From: Bacteroides fragilis
GTDB taxonomy: Bacteria > Bacillota > Clostridia > Lachnospirales > Lachnospiraceae
Reading direction: 5' to 3'
Assembly (NCBI GenBank): GCA_023664485.1
Contig: JAMPFK010000008.1
Span: forward strand, 15,192 to 79,191
DNA length: 64,000 nucleotides
Shown here: one piece after another, positions 1 to 7,186 of the stretch
Layout: each line of letters starts with the position of its first letter
How positions within the stretch are numbered: position 1 is the first letter of the stretch
The notes under the pieces: model-generated
Databases searched by the model: none
What the model saw: only the letters and a program-made list of their open reading frames with translations
What the model was told of the DNA's origin: nothing
Translations under genes and position numbers: made by a program

Positions 1-2314
1 TTCTTCCGGCAACAAGCCATGAAAAAACAGAAAACAGTCCGGTTATGACCAGTACGGGAAGCAGCATATTCCCAAGCGTCTGTCCGGATATGAAGTTACT
101 AATCCCAAACAGCCGAAGAAGCGCCGCCACAAGCGGGTCGGTAAACCATGCACTGAAAATCATGCCAGCCACAGCCCCCATCATGGAAACAATCCCAAAC
201 CGCAGGGCAAAAGAAATGCGGAGCCTTCCGTAAGGCAATCCCAACGTCCTGTAAATCCCCAGGTCCTTCTGCTCCATAACAAGAAGCCTGCTTCCTGTCA
301 ATGCTGTGATTACCAATATCACGACCGCCGTAATTCCATACATAAAATACATTAAAAGATCCATTGCGGAAAGGATGCCATAGAGTCCCGGCCACGAATT
401 TTCATGGAGATACACATCCCCTCCATATGCTTCATCAAGCGCCTGCATCACTTCTGCCTGCCGCCCTGCATCCTCCAGAAAATAATGGGTACACCACATA
501 TTGGAAGTCTCTTTCCCTATTTTCCGATAACCCTCCCTGCTCAGGCCCACATTTGCCCCCATATCATTGGCACACTGGTAAATGCCGGATACTTTATATG
601 CAGAAGCCCCAAGTCCGGCACTGACTAAAACCGTGTCCCCAATCCCTGCATCCAGATCAGCTGCGACAAATTCCGTCAGTACAATCTCATCATCCCCGGT
701 ACAGGTCTTTCCCTCCAGCAGATGGAATCGTTCCGGCTCTGTGATGACATTGGCGGTATAATCCACGCCTTCCACTGTGACGTTTGGCATGGCAAGCATA
801 TACCGGTCTGTAATATCCGTATAGGAACGAATCATCTGTTCTACATCCTCGTTTGTCGTCTCCCCCACAGGCTGTGCCGCAATATGCAGATCCGATGGAT
901 TAAAGGCATCCATCAGTCCCTTTCCATCCGGTCCAAGCCACGCATCCATACGCCCAATTAAAGAAACAAAAAATGTAAGAAATAATGCTACAAGACAGAC
1001 TCCCATATAGCGCATCCTCCCCATAAAAATCTGGCGCAGAGCCAGCCAGAAACCAAATCCTCTCTGGTAGACAGGGGAAAAGCGGCTCTTCCTTCCCGAT
1101 TCTTTTCTATCTTCCCTGCGTATCTCTTCCATTGGGGTGACTTTCTCTATTCCTGCCGTTTTCAAAAGTATAAAGACGGTCAACAGACACAGCACGGTCA
1201 GAAGAGCCAGCAGACAACTCCCCATAGAAAGACCCGACGGAATCAAAAGCCCGGTAGTGGTCAACGTCATACGGCTAATCATCTGCACCGCAGGCAAAGC
1301 CGATAAAACACCAACGGTCATCCCCCATAAAACAGGCGATAAAAACAGAAACATCTGTATCTTCTGCAGCTTTCCGGTGGTAAACCCTATCGTTTTCAAA
1401 ATTCCCGTATCTGTCCTATCCTGCTCTAAAGAACTGCTGATGCTATGCCCCAAAACTACCAGGGAAACCATGAGAAGAACAAGGGCAAAAGCCAAAAACA
1501 ATCCGGTAAAGACATTCTGTAACGTCAGCATAAAGCCGGCAATTGCGCTGTCAGAATGTGTAAACTCCACATATTGCGTAAACTCCGTACTGTTGTTCAG
1601 TGCAGCATTTAATTCCGATGCTGACAACCCTCCTGAAATCTCCTGAAAAATATGCAGCATATATCCGTCACGGGCAAGACCGTCAATTCCTGCTCCGGCA
1701 ATTATCCCGGCAATCTCGTCATGGTCCTGTCTGCAGATTAGGAATCCTTTCATCCCAATCATGGAACTGCCCATAAAGGGATCCTCAAACCATCCTTTTA
1801 CCACAAAGGACTTCTCCACACTGTTACGCGCAATCCGAAAACGAATCTCATCCCCAATCTCTATGCCAAACATGGACTGCATGGACGGTGATACATAAAT
1901 TTCCCCCGGTCCTATTTCCGCGCTTCCAATCCGGTATCTTGCCATATCCTCTGTAAAAATCTTATAAGGATACTTCTCCGGCTCATATGTAATAAGCTGT
2001 CCCTCACTGTCCGACTGTTGTCCGTTTACCTCATATTCCGAAAAAATAACCGGCTGTATGCCTGTCTGCCCGGTTTCCGGAAGCGCATCTATCCCGTCTG
2101 CCAGTCTTTCTATGTCAGGGACGCCGGATACCCATGCGGTGATTTCTCCAAATCCGAGCCGTTTCATCTCACCATGCACATAGTCTCCTGCATTTCTCCA
2201 CACGGTCAGAGCGGACAACAGCGTAAGTGACAGGAGCAATATTAAAATAAAAATTCCTGCCAGACTCCCCCTGTGCCGCCTGCTGAACGCAAGCCATAAT
2301 GTTTTTATCTCCAT
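1..2314 (-). CDS. ABC transporter permease, FtsX/MacB-like (3' end cut by window edge)
   Basis: The minus-strand frame is open from an ATG at 2314 to the window edge (about 771 codons visible), so the C terminus is missing. Translation starts MEIKTLWLAFSRR, followed at once by a membrane segment, then a large extracytoplasmic part. Hydrophobic clusters lie near 1400-1560, 1180-1330, 960-1060, 280-360 and 20-90. This 1+3+1+3-like layout fits the large FtsX-like permeases that pair with LolD/MacB-type ATPases. The ATPase gene ends 12 bases upstream, so the two probably form one transporter. FtsX-type permeases usually drive mechanotransmission or export of lipids, peptides or antimicrobials from the membrane rather than import. 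The substrate cannot be read from the sequence; the neighbouring Ntn hydrolase and adenylating enzyme suggest an acylated small molecule (inference). Confidence 0.88.
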   Translation of the reverse strand, partial: MEIKTLWLAFSRRHRGSLAGIFILILLLSLTLLSALTVWRNAGDYVHGEMKRLGFGEITAWVSGVPDIERLADGIDALPETGQTGIQPVIFSEYEVNGQQSDSEGQLITYEPEKYPYKIFTEDMARYRIGSAEIGPGEIYVSPSMQSMFGIEIGDEIRFRIARNSVEKSFVVKGWFEDPFMGSSMIGMKGFLICRQDHDEIAGIIAGAGIDGLARDGYMLHIFQEISGGLSASELNAALNNSTEFTQYVEFTHSDSAIAGFMLTLQNVFTGLFLAFALVLLMVSLVVLGHSISSSLEQDRTDTGILKTIGFTTGKLQKIQMFLFLSPVLWGMTVGVLSALPAVQMISRMTLTTTGLLIPSGLSMGSCLLALLTVLCLLTVFILLKTAGIEKVTPMEEIRREDRKESGRKSRFSPVYQRGFGFWLALRQIFMGRMRYMGVCLVALFLTFFVSLIGRMDAWLGPDGKGLMDAFNPSDLHIAAQPVGETTNEDVEQMIRSYTDITDRYMLAMPNVTVEGVDYTANVITEPERFHLLEGKTCTGDDEIVLTEFVAADLDAGIGDTVLVSAGLGASAYKVSGIYQCANDMGANVGLSREGYRKIGKETSNMWCTHYFLEDAGRQAEVMQALDEAYGGDVYLHENSWPGLYGILSAMDLLMYFMYGITAVVILVITALTGSRLLVMEQKDLGIYRTLGLPYGRLRISFALRFGIVSMMGAVAGMIFSAWFTDPLVAALLRLFGISNFISGQTLGNMLLPVLVITGLFSVFSWLVAGR

Positions 2315-2326
2315 TTTCTCACCGCC

Positions 2327-3088
2327 CTACCAGGACAAAGCGGAAAGCCATTCATTTAATTTATTTTCCCGCTCTCTTGCATCCGTTTCCCGATAAATTC
2401 CCATTTCCATCTCATCCAGTATCTTTCCATCTTCCAGATACAGAACTCTTGTCCCACGAATCGCCGCTTTTGTATCATGTGTCACCATCAGGATACTCTG
2501 GCCATTCCCGGCAAGCTCCGTCAAAAGGTCAAGCACCTCGTCCGTACTACGCTTATTTAAAGCTCCCGTGGGTTCATCCGCAAACAAAATCCCCGGTCCG
2601 TTGATGACTGCCCTTGCGATTGCCGCTCTCTGCGCCTCCCCTCCTGAAACCTCAGACGGGAATCTGTCCTTTGCTTTTTCCACCCCCATCCGGTTCAGCA
2701 GTTCCTCCGCTTTCTTCCGCACTGCTTTCGTGTCTTTTCCCTGATCCAGATACCCGGCTACCGCCACATTCTCAAACAGACTTAGGACACTGACAAGGTG
2801 AGTCTGCTGGAAAACAAAACCAAATTCATGGGAACGCAGGCGCGCCATCTGCCGCTCCTTATATCTGCTAATCTCCTCTCCCTTATACAACACTTTCCCT
2901 GCCGTGATGCTGTCCATGCCGCTTAAAGCATACAGCAGGGTTGATTTCCCTGCCCCGGAAGAACCCATGACCACCGTAAAATCACCTTTATAAATATCCA
3001 CATCAATCTCTTTCAAAATCTGCTCTTTTCCCGCCCCTTGCCGGAACTGCTTACACAATCCTTTTGCTGAAAGCAACACCTCTTTCAT
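2327..3088 (-). CDS. ABC transporter ATP-binding protein, LolD/MacB type
   Basis: A 253-residue nucleotide-binding subunit. Visible motifs are Walker A GSSGAGKST (about residues 42-50), Q-loop (FVFQQ, 91-95), signature SGGEAQR (148-154), Walker B LFADEPTG (168-175) and the switch histidine in MVTHD (about 204). The LLSAKGLCKQF start and DEPTGAL motif are typical of the LolD/MacB/FtsE class, which works with FtsX-like permeases; such a permease is encoded immediately downstream. Its first four bases overlap the end of the adenylating-enzyme gene (ATGA overlap at 3085-3088), so translation is probably coupled. Sure of the family, unsure of the cargo. Confidence 0.93.
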   Translation of the reverse strand: MKEVLLSAKGLCKQFRQGAGKEQILKEIDVDIYKGDFTVVMGSSGAGKSTLLYALSGMDSITAGKVLYKGEEISRYKERQMARLRSHEFGFVFQQTHLVSVLSLFENVAVAGYLDQGKDTKAVRKKAEELLNRMGVEKAKDRFPSEVSGGEAQRAAIARAVINGPGILFADEPTGALNKRSTDEVLDLLTELAGNGQSILMVTHDTKAAIRGTRVLYLEDGKILDEMEMGIYRETDARERENKLNEWLSALSW

Positions 3089-4287
3089 ACTGCCGTCTCC
3101 TTCCTGTCTGCCGGACAGTCCGCCAGAAATTCAAAAGCCGCCGTGTCTATCCTGCAGAACTGATAATCCCTAAGTCCCTTGATACAAAAACCCTCTATAG
3201 CCAGCGGATGCAGAAAATCCCTGTTCCCTGCGCCATCTTCAAACCAAAGCATATCCTCATCCCGCCCCAGCACTATTTCCGCCCTGCCAAACGGACTGTT
3301 TTGAACCGGCTCTTTTAAAACCAGACGATCAGATATCCTGTAACGAATCAACGGCTGAGTAAAATTATAGAGTGATGTCAGATACATAGCATCCTCTTCC
3401 ACTTCAACCACATTCATATCGTCAAACAGGATCATCCCATCTTCCTTCCCCGTTTCCACGCCAATGGCAAGAGCTTCGCTGGCGCCATAAAAATTGATGA
3501 CCTCCGCATAGAAAACTGTCTCCAGAAAATGCCGAAGCCCGCTTCCCAACGGCTCCCCGCAGGAAATTACCCGTATCACATCCATTTCAATCTCTCCACT
3601 TTCCACAAGCTCCCCCAATATTTTGATGGCCGAGGGATAACCAATGATTATGTCAGGTTTGAATGTGCGGATGTCCTTTACCCATTTTTCCAGCGGTGTA
3701 TTGATATCCAAATACATCTGCCTGGCTCCTACCCCGTCTATTCCGTCACCCACAGCCATTGCCCCGCCATAGCGCCCCGTGGTGGCCGCAATATAGACAA
3801 TCCTCGGCTTTCCTGCCAGCAGCTTTACTATCTGCGGCATGGACATATCCCACAATGCGCCCCGTATGATCCCAGGAAGCATCTGATTCCATGCTTTCTC
3901 ATCATAGACAAAATATCCCGGTTTCCCAGTGCTGCCGGAAGAATGCACAATGTGATAACCCCGGAATGTCTTTTTCTCTCTGTTTCCTTCCGTATCAAAT
4001 TTACGAATTTCATCCTGTGTCAGACCAGGCGTTGTCACCAATTCGTCAAAGTGTTCCAGCAATACCTTTTTATCAATCGTTGGAAACGCAGACAGCGGAA
4101 GTGTGGAAAGCTGTTCCCATCTGATTCCGGCATTTTCAAACGCATTCCTGTAATATTGGGAATGCTCCCATGCAAACCGGAGCAGTTCCCGAAGTTTCCT
4201 GTCCTGGAGCTGTTTCATCTGTTCTACAGATTTTCTGGTATTTTGTTTCAGCCTGCACAAATCAAGCAATACTCTTATAGCATTCAT
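3085..4287 (-). CDS. PaaK / coenzyme F390 synthetase-like AMP-forming ligase
   Basis: A 400-residue protein of the phenylacetate-CoA ligase/F390 synthetase branch of the adenylate-forming superfamily. The phosphate-binding loop SSGSTGKPG is at residues 116-124. FYGASEAL near residue 266 matches the adenine-binding region, and the RYRISD motif downstream matches the family's ribose-binding aspartate. It lacks any carrier-protein or condensation domain. Members activate a carboxylate with ATP as an acyl-AMP for transfer to CoA, an amine or a hydroxyl. The gene overlaps the Ntn-hydrolase lipoprotein gene by four bases (4284-4287) and the ABC ATPase gene by four bases, so the three products are made together. 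Substrate unknown. It could alternatively be a CapK-like enzyme of polysaccharide loci, but no glycosyltransferases are nearby. Confidence 0.82.
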   Translation of the reverse strand: MNAIRVLLDLCRLKQNTRKSVEQMKQLQDRKLRELLRFAWEHSQYYRNAFENAGIRWEQLSTLPLSAFPTIDKKVLLEHFDELVTTPGLTQDEIRKFDTEGNREKKTFRGYHIVHSSGSTGKPGYFVYDEKAWNQMLPGIIRGALWDMSMPQIVKLLAGKPRIVYIAATTGRYGGAMAVGDGIDGVGARQMYLDINTPLEKWVKDIRTFKPDIIIGYPSAIKILGELVESGEIEMDVIRVISCGEPLGSGLRHFLETVFYAEVINFYGASEALAIGVETGKEDGMILFDDMNVVEVEEDAMYLTSLYNFTQPLIRYRISDRLVLKEPVQNSPFGRAEIVLGRDEDMLWFEDGAGNRDFLHPLAIEGFCIKGLRDYQFCRIDTAAFEFLADCPADRKETAV

Positions 4288-5414
4288 GAACTTTCAAATC
4301 CTTCCTTCTGTTCGATTGTGAATGTATATCCCTGCTCGTAGTTTTCACGATGATAATAGACCGCCTGATCGGTTGTCTGGTTAAAAACAATACTCCATTC
4401 TGTAGATTCAAACTCTCCGAAATTCCCCTTACTCACACTGCTCAGTGCATCACGGACACCTTCCATGCTCATTGTCCCGCTTTCTTCCAATCGTTCCATC
4501 AGCATATCATAACGGGTATGGGACTGTGCCGTCCCAATGCCATTCTTTTCTCCCTCTGCAAGATAGAAATTTGTCAGCACCGGTGTTTCCATCACTATCA
4601 TTTCATTCCCTATATATTCAACCGCCATGCTTTTTCCGGTGGCATCCGCCAAGGCAAAATGAACCATCATCCCCATAGAAGCGTGCATATCATATTGTTC
4701 CAGCAGTGCCAGCGCCTCGTCCACGGTTGCCGCCTTATCCAACAACAGACGGATCGCTGTAGTGGTCGTAATATCCGGCTTTTCCGTATCCTGTTCGATT
4801 GTGGCCGAATCCTGAATCATGTTGACGGACACCGCAAGCCCTTTTTCGTTCATACCGTCCAAGGGCGCATACAATGCGGCGAGTGTCTTAATCCCGTCCT
4901 GTTTCATCGCTATGCCAGCCAATCCTCCCTGGCTGATAAAATCCAGATTGACCGTGGAAACGGATGCATATCCGTTTTCAGGATAGGACAGGACTGCCAT
5001 GGCATTACAATGATTCCAGTCAAAATTCCGCCCAAACAGGAATTCGCCGTCTGAAGTCCGGACTGCAATCGTGCTGCATCCAAAAATGTTTCCGTTAAAA
5101 CCTATATCTGTGCCGAACAGCAGATTCTCCGTCAGGAAACTGACCACTTCCTGATCTGACGAAGCCCCGCCCTCTGAAAGAAACCTGTCAAAACCATAAT
5201 CGCCGTCATAGCGGACAGCAGAAAAACCTTTCTCCAGTTCCATGATTTCTCCGGTGGGGATAATATTTGTTTCTTTTGTTTCCTTAGAGTCCGTTTCCCT
5301 GTCAACACTTTCCATATTCTGTTCACCTTTTTCCGTTACTGCTTTATTCTCACTACAGCCAGTCAGGGAAAAGATTGTCAGTAAAATCAATACCATCCAT
5401 ATATTTCTTCTCAT
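4284..5414 (-). CDS. Secreted lipoprotein, Ntn-hydrolase (acyltransferase/choloylglycine hydrolase-like)
   Basis: 376 residues. The N terminus has a short hydrophobic segment and a lipobox LTGC (Cys20), so it should be an outer-face lipoprotein. A charged linker follows. The probable catalytic core begins around residue 110: GCSTIAVRTSDG places a candidate nucleophile at Cys113, and FLFGRNFDWN just after it is the hallmark strand of linear-amide C-N hydrolases (choloylglycine hydrolase, penicillin V acylase, C45 acyltransferase). These enzymes hydrolyse or transfer acyl groups on amides. Here Cys113 is internal, so a pro-region would have to be removed, as in C45 enzymes, to free the catalytic N terminus (inference). 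It is the first gene of the operon with the adenylating ligase and the ABC transporter. The natural substrate is unknown. Confidence 0.82.
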   Translation of the reverse strand: MRRNIWMVLILLTIFSLTGCSENKAVTEKGEQNMESVDRETDSKETKETNIIPTGEIMELEKGFSAVRYDGDYGFDRFLSEGGASSDQEVVSFLTENLLFGTDIGFNGNIFGCSTIAVRTSDGEFLFGRNFDWNHCNAMAVLSYPENGYASVSTVNLDFISQGGLAGIAMKQDGIKTLAALYAPLDGMNEKGLAVSVNMIQDSATIEQDTEKPDITTTTAIRLLLDKAATVDEALALLEQYDMHASMGMMVHFALADATGKSMAVEYIGNEMIVMETPVLTNFYLAEGEKNGIGTAQSHTRYDMLMERLEESGTMSMEGVRDALSSVSKGNFGEFESTEWSIVFNQTTDQAVYYHRENYEQGYTFTIEQKEGFESS

Positions 5415-5444
5415 TGGAAAACCCCCAGTCCCTTATCTGAATCC

Positions 5445-5473
5445 AGTGTAACATTACAGCCTTAAAGTAACAA
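5445..5473 (-). promoter_or_regulatory. Predicted sigma-A promoter of the Ntn hydrolase/ligase/ABC operon
   Basis: On the minus strand TTGTTA (5473-5468), a 17-base spacer, then TACACT (5450-5445), about 30 bases upstream of the lipoprotein start codon. It faces away from the LysR promoter at 5529-5558; the region between is AT-rich and contains two similar ACTTGTA words, which could be LysR sites (speculative). Confidence 0.5.
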
Positions 5474-5528
5474 ATACTTATATCTAATACACTTGTATAA
5501 TTGAAACCTATATTATTTCATGTTATAC

Positions 5529-5558
5529 TTGTACAAAGATTTGATACCGTGTTATAAA
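5529..5558 (+). promoter_or_regulatory. Predicted promoter for the leader and lysR gene
   Basis: TTGTAC (5529-5534), about 18 bases, TATAAA (5553-5558). It would start transcription near 5565, upstream of both repeat copies, so the lysR mRNA would carry a leader of about 300 bases. The 8-base palindrome TTGTACAA (5529-5536) overlaps the -35 box and could be part of an autoregulatory site. Confidence 0.4.
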
Positions 5559-5580
5559 AATTTAACTGGGAGGATATCCA

Positions 5581-5691
5581 GGTTGAAAAATAAGCCTGAT
5601 AGCTTATTTTTCAACCGGCAATTTGAGTCAGAGCCTCAAATATGCCTTGATCGCAGCCGGGAATTTGAAATTCCCGGCGCGATGTCATCGC
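5581..5691 (+). repeat. Hairpin-rich dispersed repeat, copy 1
   Basis: Begins with a perfect 36-base palindrome (5581-5616: 15-bp stem, 6-base loop). It is followed by TTTGAG...CTCAAA (5622-5640), a GCCGGGAAT/ATTCCCGGC hairpin (5656-5678) and GCGATG-T-CATCGC (5679-5691). The first 55 bases recur in copy 3 at 56686-56740 (opposite strand, one base different), and the first about 75 bases recur in copy 2 at 5721-5794. Nested inverted repeats suggest a structured RNA or a mobile REP/MITE-like unit. Confidence 0.85.
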
Positions 5692-5696
5692 AGTAA
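5583..5696 (+). CDS. Possible 37-residue leader peptide inside repeat copy 1
   Basis: TTG start with a GGGAGG Shine-Dalgarno at 5568-5573 (9-base spacing), ending at TAA 5694-5696. The product begins LKNKPDSLFFNRQFESEPQ. The second copy encodes an almost identical peptide, and several of the differences between the two copies are synonymous, which hints at coding. However, the same bases form the perfect hairpin, and the third copy stops after 12 codons. Treat it as a candidate only. Confidence 0.3.
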   Translation: MKNKPDSLFFNRQFESEPQICLDRSREFEIPGAMSSQ

Positions 5697-5717
5697 ACTG
5701 CTCTGACATGGAGGATT

Positions 5718-5798
5718 ATGTTGAAAAATAAGCCTGATAGCTTATTTTTCAATCGGCTATTTGAGTCGGAGCCTCAAATATGCCTTGATCGCAGATGA
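5718..5798 (+). CDS. Possible 26-residue leader peptide inside repeat copy 2
   Basis: A GGAGG site at 5710-5714 precedes ATG 5718 (3-base spacing) and in-frame TTG 5721 (6-base spacing, a better fit). The peptide reads (M)LKNKPDSLFFNRLFESEPQ and ends ICLDRR, with stop TGA at 5796-5798. The stop overlaps the next tiny ORF as ATGA. Candidate only. Confidence 0.3.
   Translation: MLKNKPDSLFFNRLFESEPQICLDRR
5721..5794 (+). repeat. Hairpin-rich dispersed repeat, copy 2
   Basis: A direct repeat of 5583-5656, with the same palindromic stem (5721-5752) and the TTTGAG...CTCAAA hairpin. It lies 140 bases downstream of copy 1 and ends about 70 bases before the lysR start. After 5794 the two copies diverge. 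Confidence 0.85.
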
Positions 5799-5872
5799 GA
5801 AATCGCCTGCGCGAATTTCCCGTCGCCTCTTCGCGACAAGTCGCTCAGAAATGGAGATTAAGATGGAATTAA
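5795..5872 (+). CDS. Possible 25-residue coupled peptide overlapping the lysR start
   Basis: ATG at 5795 overlaps the TGA of the preceding mini-ORF (ATGA) and the frame runs to TAA at 5870-5872, ten bases inside lysR. The product starts MRNRLREFPVASSRQVAQKW, so it is arginine-rich. Translation through this frame would deliver ribosomes onto the lysR start at 5863. Evidence is only the overlap geometry. Confidence 0.22.
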   Translation: MRNRLREFPVASSRQVAQKWRLRWN

Positions 5873-6774
5873 GAGTGCTTCAATATTTTCTTGCTGTTGC
5901 CAGAGAACAAAGTATTGTCCGGGCAGCCGAGTCCCTGCACCTTTCCCAGCCTACCCTTTCCACACAGATTAAAGCCATGGAAGAGGAACTGGGGAAACAG
6001 CTTTTGATCCGCGGAACAAAAGGTTCCAGAAAAATTACACTTACAGAAGAAGGAATGATCCTGCGAAAACGTGCAGAAGAAATTTTGAATCTTGTACAGA
6101 AAACGGAGAAAGAAATTGCCCTTTCTGACCAGATTGTGGCGGGTGACGTCTATATTGGAACCGGTGAAACGGATGCCGTCCGCCTGATTGCAAAAACCGC
6201 CAAAAGCCTGTACGAAATTTATCCTGATATCCATTACCATATCGCAAGCGGAAACGCAGAATTTGTGTTGGAGCAGTTAGAAAAGGGATTGATCGACTTT
6301 GGAATTATATTTGATACCGTTGACCAAAATAAATATAATGAGATAAACATTCCTTATAAAGACATCTGGGGCGTACTGATGCGCCGTGATTCCCCTCTTG
6401 CCCAGAAAGAATCCATTACCCCTGAAGATCTGCCGGACAAGCCTCTCATTGTATCGCGCCAGGGAAACAGCTTTGGCGCATTGGCTTCATGGATGGGTGT
6501 TGAAATATCCGATCTGGAAATCGTTGCAACTTATAACCTGCTTTTTAACGCTTCCTTAATGGTAGCAGAAGGATTGGGGTATGCAATCGGCTTTGACAGA
6601 ATCATCAACACCTCCGGGAACAGTAATCTCTGCTTTCGTCCTCTCTCCCCCAAAAAGGAAGCTGAGATGAGTATTATTTGGAAAAAATACCAGATTCTTT
6701 CCAAAGCATCGGAAAAATTCATAAATAAACTAAAAGAAATCGCAGAAATGTATCAGGAATCAACAGATACATAA
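5863..6774 (+). CDS. LysR-family transcriptional regulator
   Basis: 303 residues from the ATG at 5863, chosen because GGAG at 5853-5856 is six bases upstream and the protein then starts MELRVLQYFLAVAREQS, the normal LysR start. Longer in-frame starts run into the repeat. The N-terminal winged helix-turn-helix contains AESLHLSQPTLSTQIKAMEE. A linker helix and a LysR substrate-binding domain follow (about residues 90-295). LysR proteins normally control the divergent operon and themselves in response to a small ligand, so the expected target is the Ntn hydrolase/ligase/ABC operon. The C-terminal domain gives no ligand identity. Confidence 0.92.
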   Translation: MELRVLQYFLAVAREQSIVRAAESLHLSQPTLSTQIKAMEEELGKQLLIRGTKGSRKITLTEEGMILRKRAEEILNLVQKTEKEIALSDQIVAGDVYIGTGETDAVRLIAKTAKSLYEIYPDIHYHIASGNAEFVLEQLEKGLIDFGIIFDTVDQNKYNEINIPYKDIWGVLMRRDSPLAQKESITPEDLPDKPLIVSRQGNSFGALASWMGVEISDLEIVATYNLLFNASLMVAEGLGYAIGFDRIINTSGNSNLCFRPLSPKKEAEMSIIWKKYQILSKASEKFINKLKEIAEMYQESTDT

Positions 6775-7028
6775 TATTTTGTCACATATTATACCTTTGG
6801 GCAAACTGTTCCGGATACCCTGCAGCTCTCCTTTTCGTGTCTTGCTATATTCATTATAGTAAAATCACTTCGATATACAACGAATTTTATCATTTTTGCA
6901 TAGCATTACATTGTAATTATTTACTTTTTATATACTTTATCTGCTTTACATATGTATAACATTATATTTTCTTTATTATAAAGACTTTTATGATATTTTT
7001 TCATATCAAAATCTGGCGCGGCCTGCCC
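6775..7028. other. AT-rich intergenic region, no gene seen
   Basis: The stretch after lysR is strongly AT-rich from about 6850 to 7005 (many ATAT/TTTT words), has no credible ORF, and changes abruptly to GC-rich sequence near 7013. I see no clear terminator for lysR. Confidence 0.5.
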
Positions 7029-7057
7029 TTGACATCTTTTGGGAATTCCTGTAAGAT
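7029..7057 (+). promoter_or_regulatory. Strong predicted sigma-A promoter upstream of the MATE leader
   Basis: TTGACA (7029-7034), exactly 17 bases, TAAGAT (7052-7057). Transcription would begin near 7064 and pass through the leader hairpins before the MATE gene. Confidence 0.7.
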
Positions 7058-7063
7058 ATAGTC

Positions 7064-7149
7064 GCTTGCTCGGAGGGCGGATCATTCAGAACGAAATGAG
7101 AAGCCGGATAAGGCACGGACTGAGATGTCCGGAACTTATCCGGTTTTTT
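7064..7149 (+). ncRNA. Candidate leader RNA or small RNA ending in an intrinsic terminator
   Basis: About 86 bases between the promoter and a T6 tract. It holds a small TCATT...AATGA hairpin (near 7081-7099) and the long terminator hairpin. It could be a cis-acting attenuator of the MATE gene, which begins 37 bases after the T tract with its own Shine-Dalgarno, or a stand-alone small RNA. I could not match it to a known riboswitch class. Confidence 0.4.
7104..7149 (+). terminator. Intrinsic terminator in the MATE leader
   Basis: CCGGATAAG (7104-7112) pairs with CTTATCCGG (7135-7143), with an inner CGGAC/GTCCG stem (7116-7131) and six T at 7144-7149. It lies between the promoter at 7029 and the MATE start, so it can only work by attenuation or as the end of a small RNA. 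Confidence 0.8.
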
Positions 7150-7186
7150 GTGTTTTGGAACTATGATAAAAGGAGTAACAACGGGA

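Noticed and set aside
3529..4341. 270-codon plus-strand frame
   Set aside because: It is antisense to the adenylating enzyme, which has clear family motifs and operon overlaps.
7064..7103. Known riboswitch (guanidine or other MATE-linked class)
   Set aside because: I could not match the conserved core or loops of a known class by eye.
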